The notes below the pieces were generated by a model. It was not told the origin of the DNA, did no database searches, and saw only the letters and a program-made list of their open reading frames with translations. DNA of 64,000 nucleotides, from assembly GCF_000003195.3 (NCBI RefSeq), contig NC_012870.2, positions 9,168,501 through 9,232,500 on the forward strand. The letters run 5' to 3'. Shown here one piece after another: positions 38,001 through 51,617 of this stretch. Source of the DNA: Sorghum bicolor (lineage: Eukaryota > Streptophyta > Magnoliopsida > Poales > Poaceae). A program made the position numbers and the translations under genes. Position 1 is the first letter of the stretch, and each line of letters begins with the position of its first letter.

Positions 38001-39387
38001 TCAAAACTGGAAGCGCCCGTTCGCTCCCGGAGGTGGCGCGAGCACCATGCCCACGTGTGGCAGTGCCCGTGGCAGCTGCTTCTGCTGCTGCTGCGGCGGC
38101 GGCCTCGGCAGCGGCGGAAGCGTGGTGCGCTTCACGAACCGGCCCTTCATCCGCGGCCGCTTCTCGGCGTTGACCTTGCGCACCTCGTACCGGATCTTCT
38201 TGGCGAACAGCCGCGTCCGCCGCTTCTCCCTGTACCGCGACACCCGCGCCTCACGCTCGCCGCCGGTCACAGCGGTGACGGCGCCGCCGAGGAGTCCCCG
38301 GCTTCCCGCCTGCACGCGATTCATATGGCAAAAGGAAACCGATCAGTTATTTATCCCAAGACAGCGCATGGGAGTGGAAGAAATGTGTAGATCCCGGCCC
38401 ATCTCTGAACCGTGTAGGTACTGTAGTGCTTACCGGGAAGTCAGACCATAACTCGTAAGGATCGAGGTGAGGACGCTCGCCGTGGAACCACGGCGATCCG
38501 CCGTCACGGACCCACGAGGCGATGACGCCATCGTAGTTGAGCTTGAGTATCATCTCCGGCCGCTTCCTTTTCTTGTCCTCTCGTTCAGGCACCGGCGCCG
38601 CCATGGCCTCCAAGTACGCGTCCGCATTCACCTGAGGCTTCTCTTCGTCCAAGAAACCCAGATCATCAAACCCGTCGTGGACTCCCATGAGGAGGCTCTC
38701 CATGTCCGCCGCGAAGCTAGCGAGCTCCATGTCCGGGACGTCGAACCCTGAGAGCCCGTCCGCCTCCGCCAAGCCGCCGGAGGCGAACTCCGGCGATGTT
38801 TCCACGAGAGGCGGCATCAGGCAGGCCGGCTTCTGCTCCCCTTCGTCGGCCACGAGGTTGTAGAACTCGGCGAGCGGCTTCTGCTCCCCCTCGTCTGCCA
38901 CGGGGTTGTAGAACTCGGCGAGCATAGGGTCGAACACCGGCACGCGGTACAGAAGGTCCTCGTCGTCGTCCACCAGGAACCCGTGGTCGTCGTTATCGCC
39001 CACGATGCCGGAGCCAGACTCCTCCGCCTCGAGGTCGGGGACCGCTGCCGACGCAGCCGCGGCCATAGAATTGGGCGTCGTCGCCTCATGCTTGCCTCCC
39101 CCTGGCTTGGACCGCGGCGTGCGCGGCCGTCGCTTGAGGCCGTGGAGCCACGTGGGCGCGTCGGGGTCGCACGGTGGGGAGGAGCACGACGCCGAGGGGA
39201 GGCGGACGCGGTGGTGGCGGCGCGCCAGCGGGTTCGCCGAGTGGACGGAGACGTCGCAGGTCTGGCACAGGAACGCGTCGTCGGCGGGGCAGTGCCAGCG
39301 CGCCCGCCGCCGCATGCATCCGTCGCAGGACCGCGCCGTGCGCGCGCCTAGCGCGGCGCCTGCCGCCGCCCCAGCGCTCGTAGTCAT
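38001..39387 (-). CDS. CONSTANS-like transcription factor, one B-box plus CCT domain (COL16/Ghd2-like group)
   Basis: Nuclear plant transcription regulator. Exon 1 is 39387-38434 and exon 2 is 38309-38001, separated by a 124 bp GT-AG intron, giving 420 residues. A single B-box lies at 21-58 with zinc ligands C21, C24, C33, D36, C41, C44, H49 and H58. The middle is acidic and contains a 16-residue tandem duplication ([16 protein letters not shown], then [16 protein letters not shown]). A basic CCT domain lies at about 337-379 ([42 protein letters not shown]), followed by a Pro/Gln-rich tail. One B-box with CCT and the intron just before CCT fit the COL6/COL16 class, whose grass member Ghd2 affects heading date and stress response; the role here is inferred. 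The ATG is the first in frame, 93 bases below a TATA box. Confidence 0.92.
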
Positions 39388-39479
39388 TTCGTCGAACAGT
39401 TTCTGCTCCCGGCGGTTAGGTTAAGCGAGCGCTTAACAAAACCGGGAACAGTGTGGGGGCGAGCTCGGAAGCCCTTTCC

Positions 39480-39485
39480 TTTATA
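39480..39485 (-). promoter_or_regulatory. TATA box of the CONSTANS-like gene
   Basis: Minus-strand TTTTTATAAAGG context gives a good TATAAA 93 bases upstream of the ATG at 39387, implying a leader of about 60 bases. Confidence 0.6.
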
Positions 39486-41920
39486 AAAATTGCGAACTCC
39501 GTTCGCGAGAGTCCGGACCCACAGGTCAGTGAGGGTTGGCGTCCGCCATCGTGATCGCGTAGCGGGCACGTGGGGCCCTTGAATGCGCTTTTGGGCTGCG
39601 TGGAGCGACGAGGAGCGAGCAGCGCGTGAGGTGGGCCCAGGAAAAATGCTTATCTCGAAGCCGATTGGCTGGCGCGGCACGGGGAATCCGCTGGGCTGGA
39701 ATGCTATTGGGCTGCCTGTCACGGGTTGGATTTCCGGCGGGCCCCATGAGGTATGGATGATGACGTGGACGCCTGTGCTGCTACTCTCTCTCTCTTCTCC
39801 TCTCTCTCTCTCACTTGCCTCTATGGGCATGCCGCATGCGATGAGGTCCAGAATGCATGGGATATTGGCCTATTGGGTGACTCAGCACTCAGCAGCTCGA
39901 TTGTGTCAAGGCAGTTTTTTTCCCTTAAGGTCATATGATCTTAGCACATAGACTATTAAATTTGCATTAAGAAAAATATGTGCACACATCTCAGTGCAGA
40001 TTCATATTGAGAAATGTGTGTGCACATATATCTCAATACAAATCCTGTAGTTCATATGGTAAGAGCATATTTTACTTTCTCCGATCGTGTACAATTATGT
40101 GCACAGGTTGAATTGTCTTCGTTGTTGTTTGCTCTCATGATCGTGTATATGTAGTACTTTCATCCTAACTTCCTTCAACTCAGTTGCATGTTTTGTGTTA
40201 ATTTACAAACCGTGTTGAGGTTCCACCTTTAAATTTTAGTCAGGAGAAAGCTAGAACAAAAACAAGCCAAGTGACTACTTATAAGTAGTGGAGCAACATG
40301 TACAAACTTTTAGCAAAATAATTAATCTTGAAGTACAAAGTTTTGAGCTAGAGAAACATTACTCAAATGGTTTTGTAACCACGATCCAACCTTGCGCATA
40401 GCTAGTAGAGGATCTCCACCAGATATCCTATCCATCTCCTATACTTAAAAGTAGCATTTTAGGAGATGGAAGTGTTGCAGCGGATGTTCTATCTCATCTC
40501 CTATACTTTTAACATTTTAAGAGATCTAAAAAGCATTCTTTGACCTAAATCAAGGAGATAATAACCCCTATCCCGCTATCATTGAAGAAATAGTAGACAA
40601 ATTTTAGGTAATCTACTATAGCAGTGCTCTCTTATATTCTAAATTGCTTTGAATGTACTCTCCTAAAACAACTATATATAGGATATGTAATGTACTCTGG
40701 TATTTCACGCAATGCAACTCAGCTAGCCCATTACTCTAGAAATTCTTGGAGCCAGAGCTATAAGTAATATGAAGATATTCGATCAAGTAATTTTGTTAGA
40801 AGACACATGCATAAAATCAAACTTATGAATCCTACTACTTTAGAGCTAGAGCTAGGTCAAAAAAGACTTGAGCTTTATATTCGATATTGTAAAAAAATGG
40901 TTGTCCCACAAACCTAAAGCTCTCTAATCCTAGTGCAAAGGATGCCTACTAAGCATGCACTATTTAGCTCTATTACTATATAGTTTGTTTCCTAACAACT
41001 TAATCATGATTTAGTATAAAATCACAATAATATATGCATATTCTTTCATAAAGTTTGTATTCAATGATAGTAAAAAATGAGCATAAGATCCCCCCAACCT
41101 CCCACCGCACCAGCAAAAAGGTTAACAAAAATAGTTTTTGTTTTTCAAAGAGGCAAACAAAACATTTTATTGCTTGCATGATATCTTTTGCGAAATATGA
41201 TACGGGGTAGTTCCCACTTTGCTTGAAGAACTTCTCAGCGGTTGGTGTTTTTAGATAAAGGTTGGTGTTGATAGCATGTCGACCCAATTGGTAGTAGTAT
41301 GTAGTCCCCATCAAGAGAGCTTTGCTCTCGCGCACACAAATACTCACAAAAACCGACAAAGGTTGTATAGGTACGACAGATTGACAGCCCCCTTTTTGTT
41401 GTTGATCATTCCTACGCTTGGTGGGCCATTTATTTTTGAATGGTTGAATTTATTCTCTATAAATTCTCTGGAGAAAGGAATTTATTCTCCTACATGTATA
41501 TAAATGCAACTATGAAACATTTGGAGCATAGCAACGCGAGTTGTTGCAAGTATATATTGGTAAAGCGTGGTTCGCTTTATTTGGTTTTAGACTAGAAAGC
41601 CTTGGCATCTACTCAAAACTCACGTGCCACGAAAAGAGTTAAAAGTTTGTTTAGAGAAAAGCAAGTTAAAGTTGTTGTGTAGCAGAATGTCATTCCTGAA
41701 TGTTATTTTATTTTCTCTTATTTTAGAACAACTAGTAATGACTCTATAGGGGTGAACAAAGGCCCGTTTAGACGAAGGGTTAATTGATATCTAGCTAAAA
41801 ATTAGCTTAAATTAGCTCTAATTCATCCAAATAAAAAGGCTAATAGATGGACTAAGTGATGACAGGTACCATAGTAGTTGTTAGCCAACTAGTTAGCTAT
41901 ACTAATTTTTAGCCTAACTA

Positions 41921-42134
41921 CTTCCATTCTAAAATAAGCGATGTTTTGAGTTTGACTAAATTTATGAAAAACAATAATAATATTTATGACACCGAATAGG
42001 TAGAATATAAAAATATATTTCATAATAAATCTAATAGTACTTTGGTGTCATAAAGATTAGTATTTTTGTGTAAGTTTTTTGACTTAGCATAAACCTAAAA
42101 TATTTTATTTTAGAACTTATTTTAGGACGAAAGT
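41921..42134. mobile_element. Stowaway-like MITE, degraded ends
   Basis: Starts CTTCCATTCTAAAATAAGCG and ends with AACTTATTTTAGGACGAAAG, which are inverted relatives of the CTCCCTCCGTCC...AAATA end of grass Stowaway elements, next to TA dinucleotides. AT-rich non-coding interior. Confidence 0.6.
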
Positions 42135-42884
42135 AGTAGCAACTAGTCACGTATATCAGACAGCATCTAAATGTCTGTACGGTACCTGTTGTCCTTATCT
42201 CAAAGCATACTTGCTGCCAACGTGTCAATGGTAATGGAGCAATGGACCTTCGGCACGCTGCTACTCGCATGGATATGCACGCCAGATCACGCCGACGGCG
42301 ACTCGGGGGTCCCACGTCGACGCCCCCCTCCGCTCCTCCGCGGCGACGTGGCCGCATCGATCCCATGGGACGCATGTGGCCCGTAGGCGACGATCATGCC
42401 ACGACCGGTGGTTCTCCCCCCCAGTGGCGCCGTGGCCCCCACCTCCCTGTACCACCGGGGCCCCACCTGCCGTGCCGGCGAGACGCTCTCGCCGGGCTGC
42501 GGCTATTCGGCAGCCAGTCGTTGATGGCTGCACAGCCCCGCGTTTGGTGCCTTCCGCTTCCGCACCAATTGGCCGCGGCCGCACCAATCGTCTCTTTCTG
42601 GAGGTCTGCTGCTGGTACGAGTCGGATCGCCGCTTTGCAGGCCTGTTCGGTCGGCGTTGCTGCCGCTTCTGAGGGCCACAGGGTCAAGCACAAGATTGCA
42701 GTGATCAGTGAACAACCACGTAACGGAGCTGGATGTCTCGCTCGTGCTTGGCCATTGTTTCACCTTAAATAGGAACATACGTATTGGACGCTCATAGTAC
42801 TCCGCTTTTTATTATTATTATTTTATTATGGCATATTGGGGTAGTTCATGATACTGCTCTAAAACTTGGATACTATCCGTACCA

Positions 42885-43095
42885 GTGAAATGCACCATGA
42901 ATACTCAAACTTTTTCTACATTCTCATCTAGGTTCAAGTTGATTTTAAGTTCACTCTAGGTCCAATCATGGATCTAAACACACGCTTCGAATAAACCACT
43001 TGAAAAGTTAAAAAGAAACCCAAAAAATCGTTTTGAGAGTTCATAGAGCTAGATGAGAATACAGGAAAAGTTTAGAGACTCACGGTACATTTCAC
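42885..43095. repeat. Inverted repeat (foldback element), 47 bp imperfect arms
   Basis: The left arm 42885-42931 (GTGAAATGCACCATGAATAC to TTCTCATCTAG) and the right arm 43049-43095 are imperfect reverse complements around a 117 bp loop. Sequence just outside each arm also shares TATGGCATA, so the element may extend to about 42830-43130. It is likely a MITE of a family I do not recognise. Confidence 0.7.
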
Positions 43096-43392
43096 TCTAT
43101 AAACAATATTATGATGGTATGGCATACCTTTGTGACAAGTGTGCTTTCATTTACCAACAAGATGGTAAATTAGTAATACAACAGTATTGTAGAGTTCAAA
43201 GCCCATGCCCCGCCCACGCCTGCCCCCAAAACTGGAATCTCTTTTTTTTTATCTACAGAAACATATCCAGGCGCTCAAGGGAACAGAGTAAACAAGTCAA
43301 TAGAAATCTCAGTCATGATCCTATGCAAAGATCCTATAGATCAAAACCCATAGGGTCTATTTTTCTACTGTCATATGGAACTTAACCTTGAC

Positions 43393-46300
43393 CTAAAGCA
43401 TGTGCGATAGCGTCTGATTGCCAGCATCCAGAATGATCTCATCATGCTGAGTTGTTGTGCTGTGTAAATAATTCATGTCAGCCATGCTCAGGAACTCATT
43501 AGAAATTTGTTTGAAAAAAACAACTTAAATTGCTGTAGCACTGCACACTTACTTGAGATAGCTCAAAGCTGACATTCTGTACAGCAATGTAAATACAAGG
43601 AGATGCAATCCGATGCTGTAGAAGAATATAAACGTCCGTGCATATCTGAGTGGAAATAAATGGATGGCAATGTTAATCCCTCGTTCTATTCCACTCCATG
43701 ACAAAAATAAAGAAATTATGGCGCTATGCAGAACAAACATATATGATCATGTATCATGAAAGATTTATATATATGTGTTTCAACTTCAAACAAGTTTCTC
43801 ATGCCATGAAGCAAAAAAATAATAATGCTCTGTTCCAAATTAAAAAGACATTTTGGCTTTGGCTTTTCTAGATTCATTGTTTTTATTATGCATCTATACA
43901 TAATATATATCTAAATATATAGCAAAAGCTATGTATCTACAAAACCCAAAACATCTTATAATTTGGAATGGAGTAATAAGTAACAGATCTAGACATTGCA
44001 TATTGACCATGTATGAAATTTAAGCATGCCTGTGATGAGCATAGCATGATTTCAAAACGGTAGAGCCATACTAATCAATTCCAATTTCTATTATAAAAAC
44101 GAATGGACAAATAAAGACATATTTAACTTGATTTTTATATACAATAATCTACCAGTTATATCAAAAATCAGCATTCAGAATAAAATAAATAAAAAAGGAG
44201 GAATGAGTTTTACACAAAGGAAGATAGTGTCATACTTGTTACCAAGGAGAAAACGACCACTACTAAGTGTGATTTTGTCTCTTAAACCAAGTTCCTTATA
44301 TCGTTGATCCTTTTCCTGGGTAACAGAAAGGAGAGTATATGCAATACCATACAGAACAAGAGTTCTAATAATGTGTTATCTATCAATAAAGTGAGTGATA
44401 CCTTCTTTGAAAAAGCAGCAAATGGATTTATGTCATCCTCATACATTTTCTTGTACTTTGCTTCAACATCAGAAGAACCACTTTCAAGATCTTCTGCATA
44501 CTGCAATAACACAACAAAGGTCAAATGTGATAAAATGGAAATAAGACAAATTTACATCAAAAAGATTTGTGATAAACCTTTTTTGGTCCCCTGGAAACAA
44601 TCTTGTCATGGCTATAGTCCTGGACATATCGAATCTTTCCATACAGTTGCACATTATCAGCTTTAGTTTTTTCCAGTTCAACAGTCAGCATCTCATACTT
44701 CTCTTTCAGTCTCCTCAGTTCCTATGATCCTCAAAAATGGCAATTGATCAGTGACACACCTTCATGTTTCACGTAGACAAGAGACACCACGTGATAAAAC
44801 AAAATCTAAAGAGAAGCATGACAAAGCCAGAGCCAATGAATATGATCAACGAAAATCCCCATGCCACCTCAATATTCACTCCTATGAATATCACTCCAAA
44901 GATTGAACCCCGATCACCAATAGTGTAAAACATACAGTGGCTCTCAGCTTTCCTCAATAATAAGAAAAGAAAGCCATAGTGTAGATTGGTCTTAGGACTA
45001 GACAACCAATTTCACTTGAAAGTTGAAACAATAAGATGACGCTGCCAGTTTCTACAAATTCATCAAATATACCTCCTCAGTTTCACGCAGACGTGCACGG
45101 AAACGATCCCTCTGATTGCAAATGACCTTGAGCATCGAACTTTGATCTTGATCTGCTGATGCATGCCTTGGATCAGAGCCCTGCAAATAAAAAGCACACA
45201 TAAATCTGAGAAAAGTGACCATCACACACAGGGTAGATAGAGTCAGATTATAATAATCTATCTTAAATTTAGTACTTCAATGTATCCTCTTAAGAAACTG
45301 AAATCATAATGGTAGATAGATGAAAATTCGAAGCAAGTGCATACATTCATAGCCAACTATAGTGCCAAAAGTACATGTACAAAAAGCACAATATAAGCAA
45401 ACTTCTTGGCATATTCACATGTTCCATTAATTAATATCTGGAATGGTGAATTCTGGACACAGGCATCTCATATATTACCAAATATTTTACTAGCATGTTT
45501 GCAAAATCAGAACATTGGAGCTTTTATGTATACAGTATACTGGCAATGGATCATTTTACTGACAAGCTGTTAGTAAAAAACCAAAGGTAAGTACAACCAT
45601 TAATACAGAAAATGATTGTAATACAAGTATTCTAGAACAAACTTCACAGTCACAGCATATCTTAAAATAAGCAAAAGTTATTGCAAAACTACAGCAAGAT
45701 AGGGTGTGATTAGCAAAACTAAACTAGAAATTACCTCAGATGCTTCACTTGAGCCGATTTCTTGAAGATCCCAGTCATTCAAGAGTGAGCCCCTCCTATC
45801 AGTTGAATTGTAGCCCTGCATAGATGAAGAATATCAATTTTATGCCTTTCTGAAAAGTAGAGCAATAATATAGAAGCCTTTTGATTTCTAACTTAGGAAT
45901 TCCGAAACATAGAATTATGTAGTTATAACAACACAGTGATAGTATTCAGATTGCAGCGCTGAAGTCTCATGCATGCTAAATGCACAAGACATATATCCAC
46001 TATAGATTTTATGGATAACTGTAGGAAGCTACGATTAACTAGTATAAGGTGCATTATCAAAGGAGCATGCAAATCAACCTTTAGTATGTCATCCTCAAGT
46101 TTCAAGATCAGCTTTTGTTGCTCTTCGACCTTTGAAGTTAGTTCAGCAATCTTTTTTTCAGCTTCCTCAAGAAGACTTGTCTTCTCTGATATTTTAACCT
46201 TTAAAATACAAGCAAATCAGCCAGTTCACCAAGTAAACATAACAAATACATTGTAACCTTGCATACATGTGAAAAACTAATGTCCTTAGAGAGAATTGAC

Positions 46301-49300
46301 AGCATCCAAACTAGAGGTACCTTCAGTTGTGTTAGCTCATGCTCCATTTTACGGTTCTTGTCGAGAAGCAATGCTTCCAACTTGCTCATTTCTTCACCAT
46401 TGGTAGCTAGCTCCCAGTCTTCAGCTTCAATGGAGTTGTAACCAACAGCCTGTTGGAAGAAATACGGGTGTCAGGACGGAGGACTAAAGAATCAAAAGAA
46501 AGATGAAATCACATGTAATAATGGCAAAAAGGTACATTGCTAACCATATGGCAAATAAATTATTTTTAGGATCACCACCAACAAGGCTTCACAATGGACC
46601 CTAAATATATCATTTTAGGGTCATCTACTCATGGAATGTAACACAAGAAGCTGACCTAATGTATTATTTAGATTCAGTTGAAAGAATGCATGTGCGTTGA
46701 GAACAACCTTTTATAGGATATAGTTGCAGACTTGCAGTTAAGAATTTAGAAATTAGTAGAGTTAGTGTTTAACACAATGGTGGATTGGTGGTCTCAGAAA
46801 AAGTGAGTATTGTTCCAGTTGCAGTAAGCAAGGATATTTTTGTTGTAATACCTGCAAAATCTGAACCTTTTTCTTGAGATCATCTACCATTTTTTGTGTA
46901 GGTCTTTCCTGGAGTTCTTTCTTCAACTCCATAAGAGCACTTTCCTACAAATAGGAAATCAATTAATAAAATTACAAATAGGTGAGGTAGTTGCATAGAG
47001 ATCAGGAAATAGCATGAGAACCCAATTCACATATTTAAAAATACTAATAGAAGCAATAAAATATGCATCATATTTTTCCTCACTATGATGATTCTGTCCT
47101 TGTTTCTAAGACAAGATGCAAACTTGAAGGATTTACTCATGTTTATCCAAATCACCCATAAAACATGAGGTGAATGAAGATTGCCCAGTGAACAGTGATG
47201 GAAGCAAAAATATTAGCATGTCATGAACTGCTTTTGGACAATGGATTACAATGGGTGAGTAACTAAACAGGTTATGATCATTGTATGAACGTCTATAAAG
47301 GCTTTGTGACCTTCACAGATAAAGGAAAGATCAAACAGGGAAGTTTTCAAATGTTGCGAGAGGTATTAGCATCTCGATGGATAGGCTGTGGTGGTGTTCA
47401 ATGTGTAAAAGGTGTGAATATAATCTAAAGAACTAACTAGCTGTAACAAACTCTCTTCTAACTGTAATGACACGCAGTTCTCCTGCATGTTCAAGGAAAA
47501 AAACAGGGAAGTTTTCTAAATATGGTTATCAGAGTAGCCCCCCTTCTAGAACACTACGTGAAGATACATGCAAATTAAACAGATTATCTTTAGATTGGTA
47601 TTTGCTAATCAGTAACAAGAATACTGAGTTGGTCCAAAACGACCACTTAACAAATTAGTACCTGTTCAGTGAGTAAAGTCGTCAACTTCTTAAGCTCATT
47701 CACATGCATTTCTCTCTCACTTGATAAAGTATTTTCAATGCTGCGAAGTTCTGCATTCAACTCTGAGATAATCTTCTCCTTGGCGTTCAAGGAACTCTCA
47801 AGTATATCACTTGATTCCAAATAGTCACTGCAGAATTATGTAGTTCACAAGTTCAATTTATTTTTTAATAGCCATTGAAGTCCACTGCTAAAAAATGCAG
47901 CACTAGTGCACTACTGCAATTCTGTACATCGTACACAGGATGAATTGTGGGGGGAAACAAACTGACCTACTTTTGCTTGCATCCTCATTAGTTGTCTGCA
48001 ACTGTGAACGTAGATCCCCCTGCAGTCAAGTAAAAAAGAAGTGAAAAGAAGGTACCTTGGGCAATGCACTGAGCAAGCAATAGTTTTACACATTTGAAGT
48101 TATCCACAATTTGATGCTGACATTTAGGAATCAAAGTTCGCATGATAAATAGGAAAAGGTGAAACGTTAATATAGGTACCACTACATAGCATTATTTCTC
48201 AGAAAAAAAAATGGTTGGTCCCTGAATGGTTGAATCCTAGTTTCGTTAATTTGGCCCTGACTCTTAACGATGCAAATCATCAGGAAAGATTTGGTACAGT
48301 TTAGTCCAAGTTCAAATCATATTCCAAAAATGTCTTCGCCTCATACCAACAATGAGTATGTGGGTATGTGGGAACAAGCTCCTCTTGCTTGCATGCCACT
48401 GAAACATAGATTTTATACAGGCTGATAGACAAACTACTACAGAAACTAGAAACATTAAAGGACAAAAATGGCCACAAAAAAAATAACTGACACCAGTCTG
48501 TATATTAAACCATTCACACATGACTGATGGTAACAATTATTGTAACATATTGGACAAGTTATGCAGTCAGTACTTAAAAGCATTAAACTGAAATTGCAAA
48601 TTGCAACCTTTTCCCGCTCAAGACTGACTAATCGTGCTTGAGCTCTTTCAACTTCATCCATCAGAAGGCTGACTTCAGCCTCCTTTGCAGCTCGATCCTC
48701 CTCTGGGGAAAAAAAATGAGATTCTTGAACTCACTATAAGTTTTATAAAATATAAGTCACAAGAAATAAACCTGATTGAGTGCGAAGCTCAAACAATTGG
48801 CTTTGCGCCGATTCATGTAGTTTTTGCATATTCTTTACACTTTCTGTAGCTTGCCTTAGTTGGTCCTGCAGCGACCGTTCCCTACAAGAATGAGAGGGCA
48901 AAGGTCAAGAGTTAGGTGATAACAAAGTAATTTGTTTTCATAAATGTAGTATAGCCTCTTCTACTATCTTCAAACTACATGCCTTTCTAAAATCTCTAGG
49001 CAAATTTAGTCATTTTATCCAATCTTACCCCCTACTTAATTTCATAATTTAACTAATTTATTTTCAAGCATGTCTCGTTTCCGGTGCTGTTGCACGTAAG
49101 CAGTCATGCACGGACCAATTAATACACACGCGTAAGTATGAATAAAAATGAGAGTAAAATGGTCGTATCATTGAACTTCTTAGTTCTTATGGCCCACTCT
49201 AAAACAACACCTATTTTGAACCAAAGGGAGTATTACAGCTGATTTTGCATACCTATCTTTCAGGGCTTCTAGAGTTTTCTGGCTATCCTCAGCCATGCTT

Positions 49301-51492
49301 CGCTGCTTCATTTCAACCATCTCCCTTACTTTCTCCTCCATCTAAAATGGTAGAAACTTTAATTAAGCAAAAAGGTAAAAAGCTTGAGAAATCAAATTGG
49401 TTATTATAAATTTATCTGGAACAGTGTAAAGTATTTTTTTATAGAAGTTTGAACCCCTGACTACATGCTTGCTACTGGTAGTCTATACACCATTTAGACA
49501 ACACTCACAAAGAAACATATTTCTACAAAAAAAAATGTAGATAATAATGTGATGCTCAAAAAAATTGCTAACACATTAAGATGAGGAGAAATCTAGTATT
49601 TTAATTGGAATTATTCTATGGATAAAGTAATTTTTTATGATTGACAAAGAAACAGGACAAGAAACCAATATTCGTAACATCAATGTCATATAGAAGTAAA
49701 AAAACAAAGATATGTATGATAAATTGATAGTAGAGCATATAATTGAATGGTGACAGAAGTACAGAACAGACCTGCTGTTCCAGTTGGCGATTACGCTCTT
49801 CAAGTCGCCTAATTGTTGCCTGCTGGTTCTTCAAGTGCGCAGCTTCAGCACGGTATTCTTCAAGCTCTAGTTTCATCTTACGGTTTTCAGTCTCCAGTTC
49901 AGATAATTTCTGGTCTTGATCCTGCATGCAATAGATCATTAACACTAGAATTGATTATCAAACCCACCTATCATATTCAGAAGACAAGCCTCTTGTTAGA
50001 GAAATTGATTCAAGATCAAGAAAAAAAAGTGAAGTTGAAAATTCATGATGTTATCAGATGAAACCACACCACGTCATCTTTTTCACAAACTACTATCATA
50101 TTTTTTACATTTGATAATTTACCATGATACACTTATATTTCTCAATGTTAAATTTGCATCATTTATTGCACAAAATTACCTTAAATTTTTCCGGGGGTGG
50201 GAATACAACTGGGTGATTTCATATGAAATAGGTGCTATGCATGAATTTTGATCATATAAAGTATCTTATATGTTAGTAAAATTATAATGAGATGACATCT
50301 GTTGCTTCATGATGATGTGCAATCTCAGCCTTGAAAGAGTAAAGACTTCTCCAGACTTCTTACAGTACATTTGTGATTGGGAGTATAAGAGAATTGAATT
50401 AGAAGAATGCAAGTATACAACAGAAGAAAAAATTGAAAGAACATACAGCCATTGAAGCAAGAGCTGGATATGGATCAGGAGCTTCATAGAGCTTCTGATA
50501 GATGTTGAGAAATGCATTTTCTCCGAACTTTGCTCTCTTTGTGAGGTTATCAACTTCCTCTTGATAACTCTTCAGCAAAGAATTGAATAAACTGAGCTTC
50601 TCATCTGAAGATGCCTTTTTGAAATCCCGCGTGTTCTCAGCGAGCTTACGCCTGTTCTTCTGACTAGTTTCTTGATTCTCCGCAATCTTTAAACCTTGCT
50701 CATCCAAACCGCTTCTTTCCTTCTCCAAATCAAAATCTAAAGTACACAAGCCAGAGTTAGAATTTCCACCATTGATAGCATTGCAGTCCAAGTCACGTCA
50801 CAGAGTTACCTCAGCGTGGCTAAATAAATTACAACATGGAAACCTCAATTAGCACTGAAAGTACCAGAAGCTCAGGATGCCGGTTCTTAATCTCTAGCTC
50901 CTTACACTTTTGATAGTTGCTATGCTGGAAACTCTAATGGTACAACTACATAAATCCCTAACAAGCATATCACTAGGATAGTGAATGGTTTCCAGGAATA
51001 TCAGAATGCCAAGTTTGAGACGAAGACTAGCATTTTTGCACTCAAACTGCTTTTGCATACTTGTGCTAGTGGATTGCTGAGTAATGTGGTCAAGCAAAGT
51101 TATACGTTCTCAGAGAAGATTCAGATAAAGACTCCAAGCAATTTGATAAAGTGGACGGAGCAAATGCTAGCAGATGGCTATGGAAATGGCAAATGCATGT
51201 CGGCGCTTCAGGGTACTGAGTACGATCTCTACATCGTAATAATTGGAGACAAGTTCGAAACATCCCATTCAACTGATCCCCGGAGCTCACCAACTCGAAC
51301 CTACACCGCTTACTCGACGAGTTGAACCAAAAGGTCAAGCAAGGGCAGAGGCGCACCTTTCCAGAAACTGCAGACGACGGCGAGCGGCGATGAGATCGAC
51401 GCTGCGGTCGACGACTGGGACGGCGGAGGCGGAGGTGGAGGCGGCGAGCGGTCGCGGTCCGACGCGCCCGCTTGCGCCGGCGAGGGCTCCAT
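43393..51492 (-). CDS. CASP-type Golgi coiled-coil protein (CUX1/CDP splice-product homologue)
   Basis: A Golgi membrane tether or golgin anchored by a C-terminal transmembrane helix. Eighteen exons, in transcript order: 51492-51357, 50736-50447, 49921-49772, 49341-49253, 48881-48772, 48702-48608, 48019-47967, 47827-47662, 46944-46852, 46449-46321, 46198-46079, 45815-45735, 45180-45073, 44721-44578, 44500-44402, 44315-44236, 43645-43553, 43486-43393. They join to 709 residues; Arabidopsis CASP is about 689. The start is MEPSPAQAG with a run of prolines, then SFWK and FDLEKERSGLDEQGLKIAEN. The body is heptad-rich coiled coil (for example RRLEERNRQLEQQ and LLMDEVERAQARL). NPFAAFSKK and SSGRFLLGNKYARTF precede the hydrophobic segment FIFFYSIGLHLLVFTLLYRM (about 653-672), then a short lumenal tail. 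Every exon junction preserves frame. The last acceptor (CTGAG) is weak, so the final 32 codons are slightly less sure. Intron 16 carries a Stowaway MITE. Confidence 0.94.
43828..43973. mobile_element. Stowaway MITE in CASP intron 16
   Basis: A 146 bp palindromic element with ends CTCTGTTCCAAATTAAAAAG and the complement of CTCCATTCCAAATTATAAG, containing inverted AAAAGCTATG/TTTTCTAGAT-type pieces. TA follows the right end. The ends match the common grass Stowaway consensus. Confidence 0.85.
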
Positions 51493-51610
51493 GGGGGTAC
51501 GCGCAGGGGGTTCAGGACTTCGCCCTTCGGGGATCTGGACACCTGGATCTGGCAGCGCGGGCGGGATCCGGTGGTGGGACGGACGGCGACGACGCGCCGG
51601 GTGGAGTGGG

Positions 51611-51617
51611 TATATAT
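51611..51617 (-). promoter_or_regulatory. Candidate TATA box of CASP
   Basis: Minus strand CACATATATACCC lies about 120 bases upstream of the CASP ATG. It is a fair TATA match at a sensible distance, with no independent support. Confidence 0.4.

Larger units (their letters stand above)
39486..43392. other. Intergenic region between the CONSTANS-like gene and CASP
   Basis: No gene supported. It holds a Stowaway-like element (41921-42134), an inverted-repeat element (42885-43095) and an unexplained GC-rich island (about 42260-42690) with open frames on both strands but no recognisable protein. 40400-40600 has repeated GGAGAT/ATCTCC pieces, probably a worn MITE. 41768-41920 also looks like a transposon remnant. 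Confidence 0.55.

Noticed and set aside
42242..42772. 176-residue plus-strand open frame
   Set aside because: Composition-driven frame in a GC island; competing frames on both strands and no recognisable domain. The island itself is kept as a finding.
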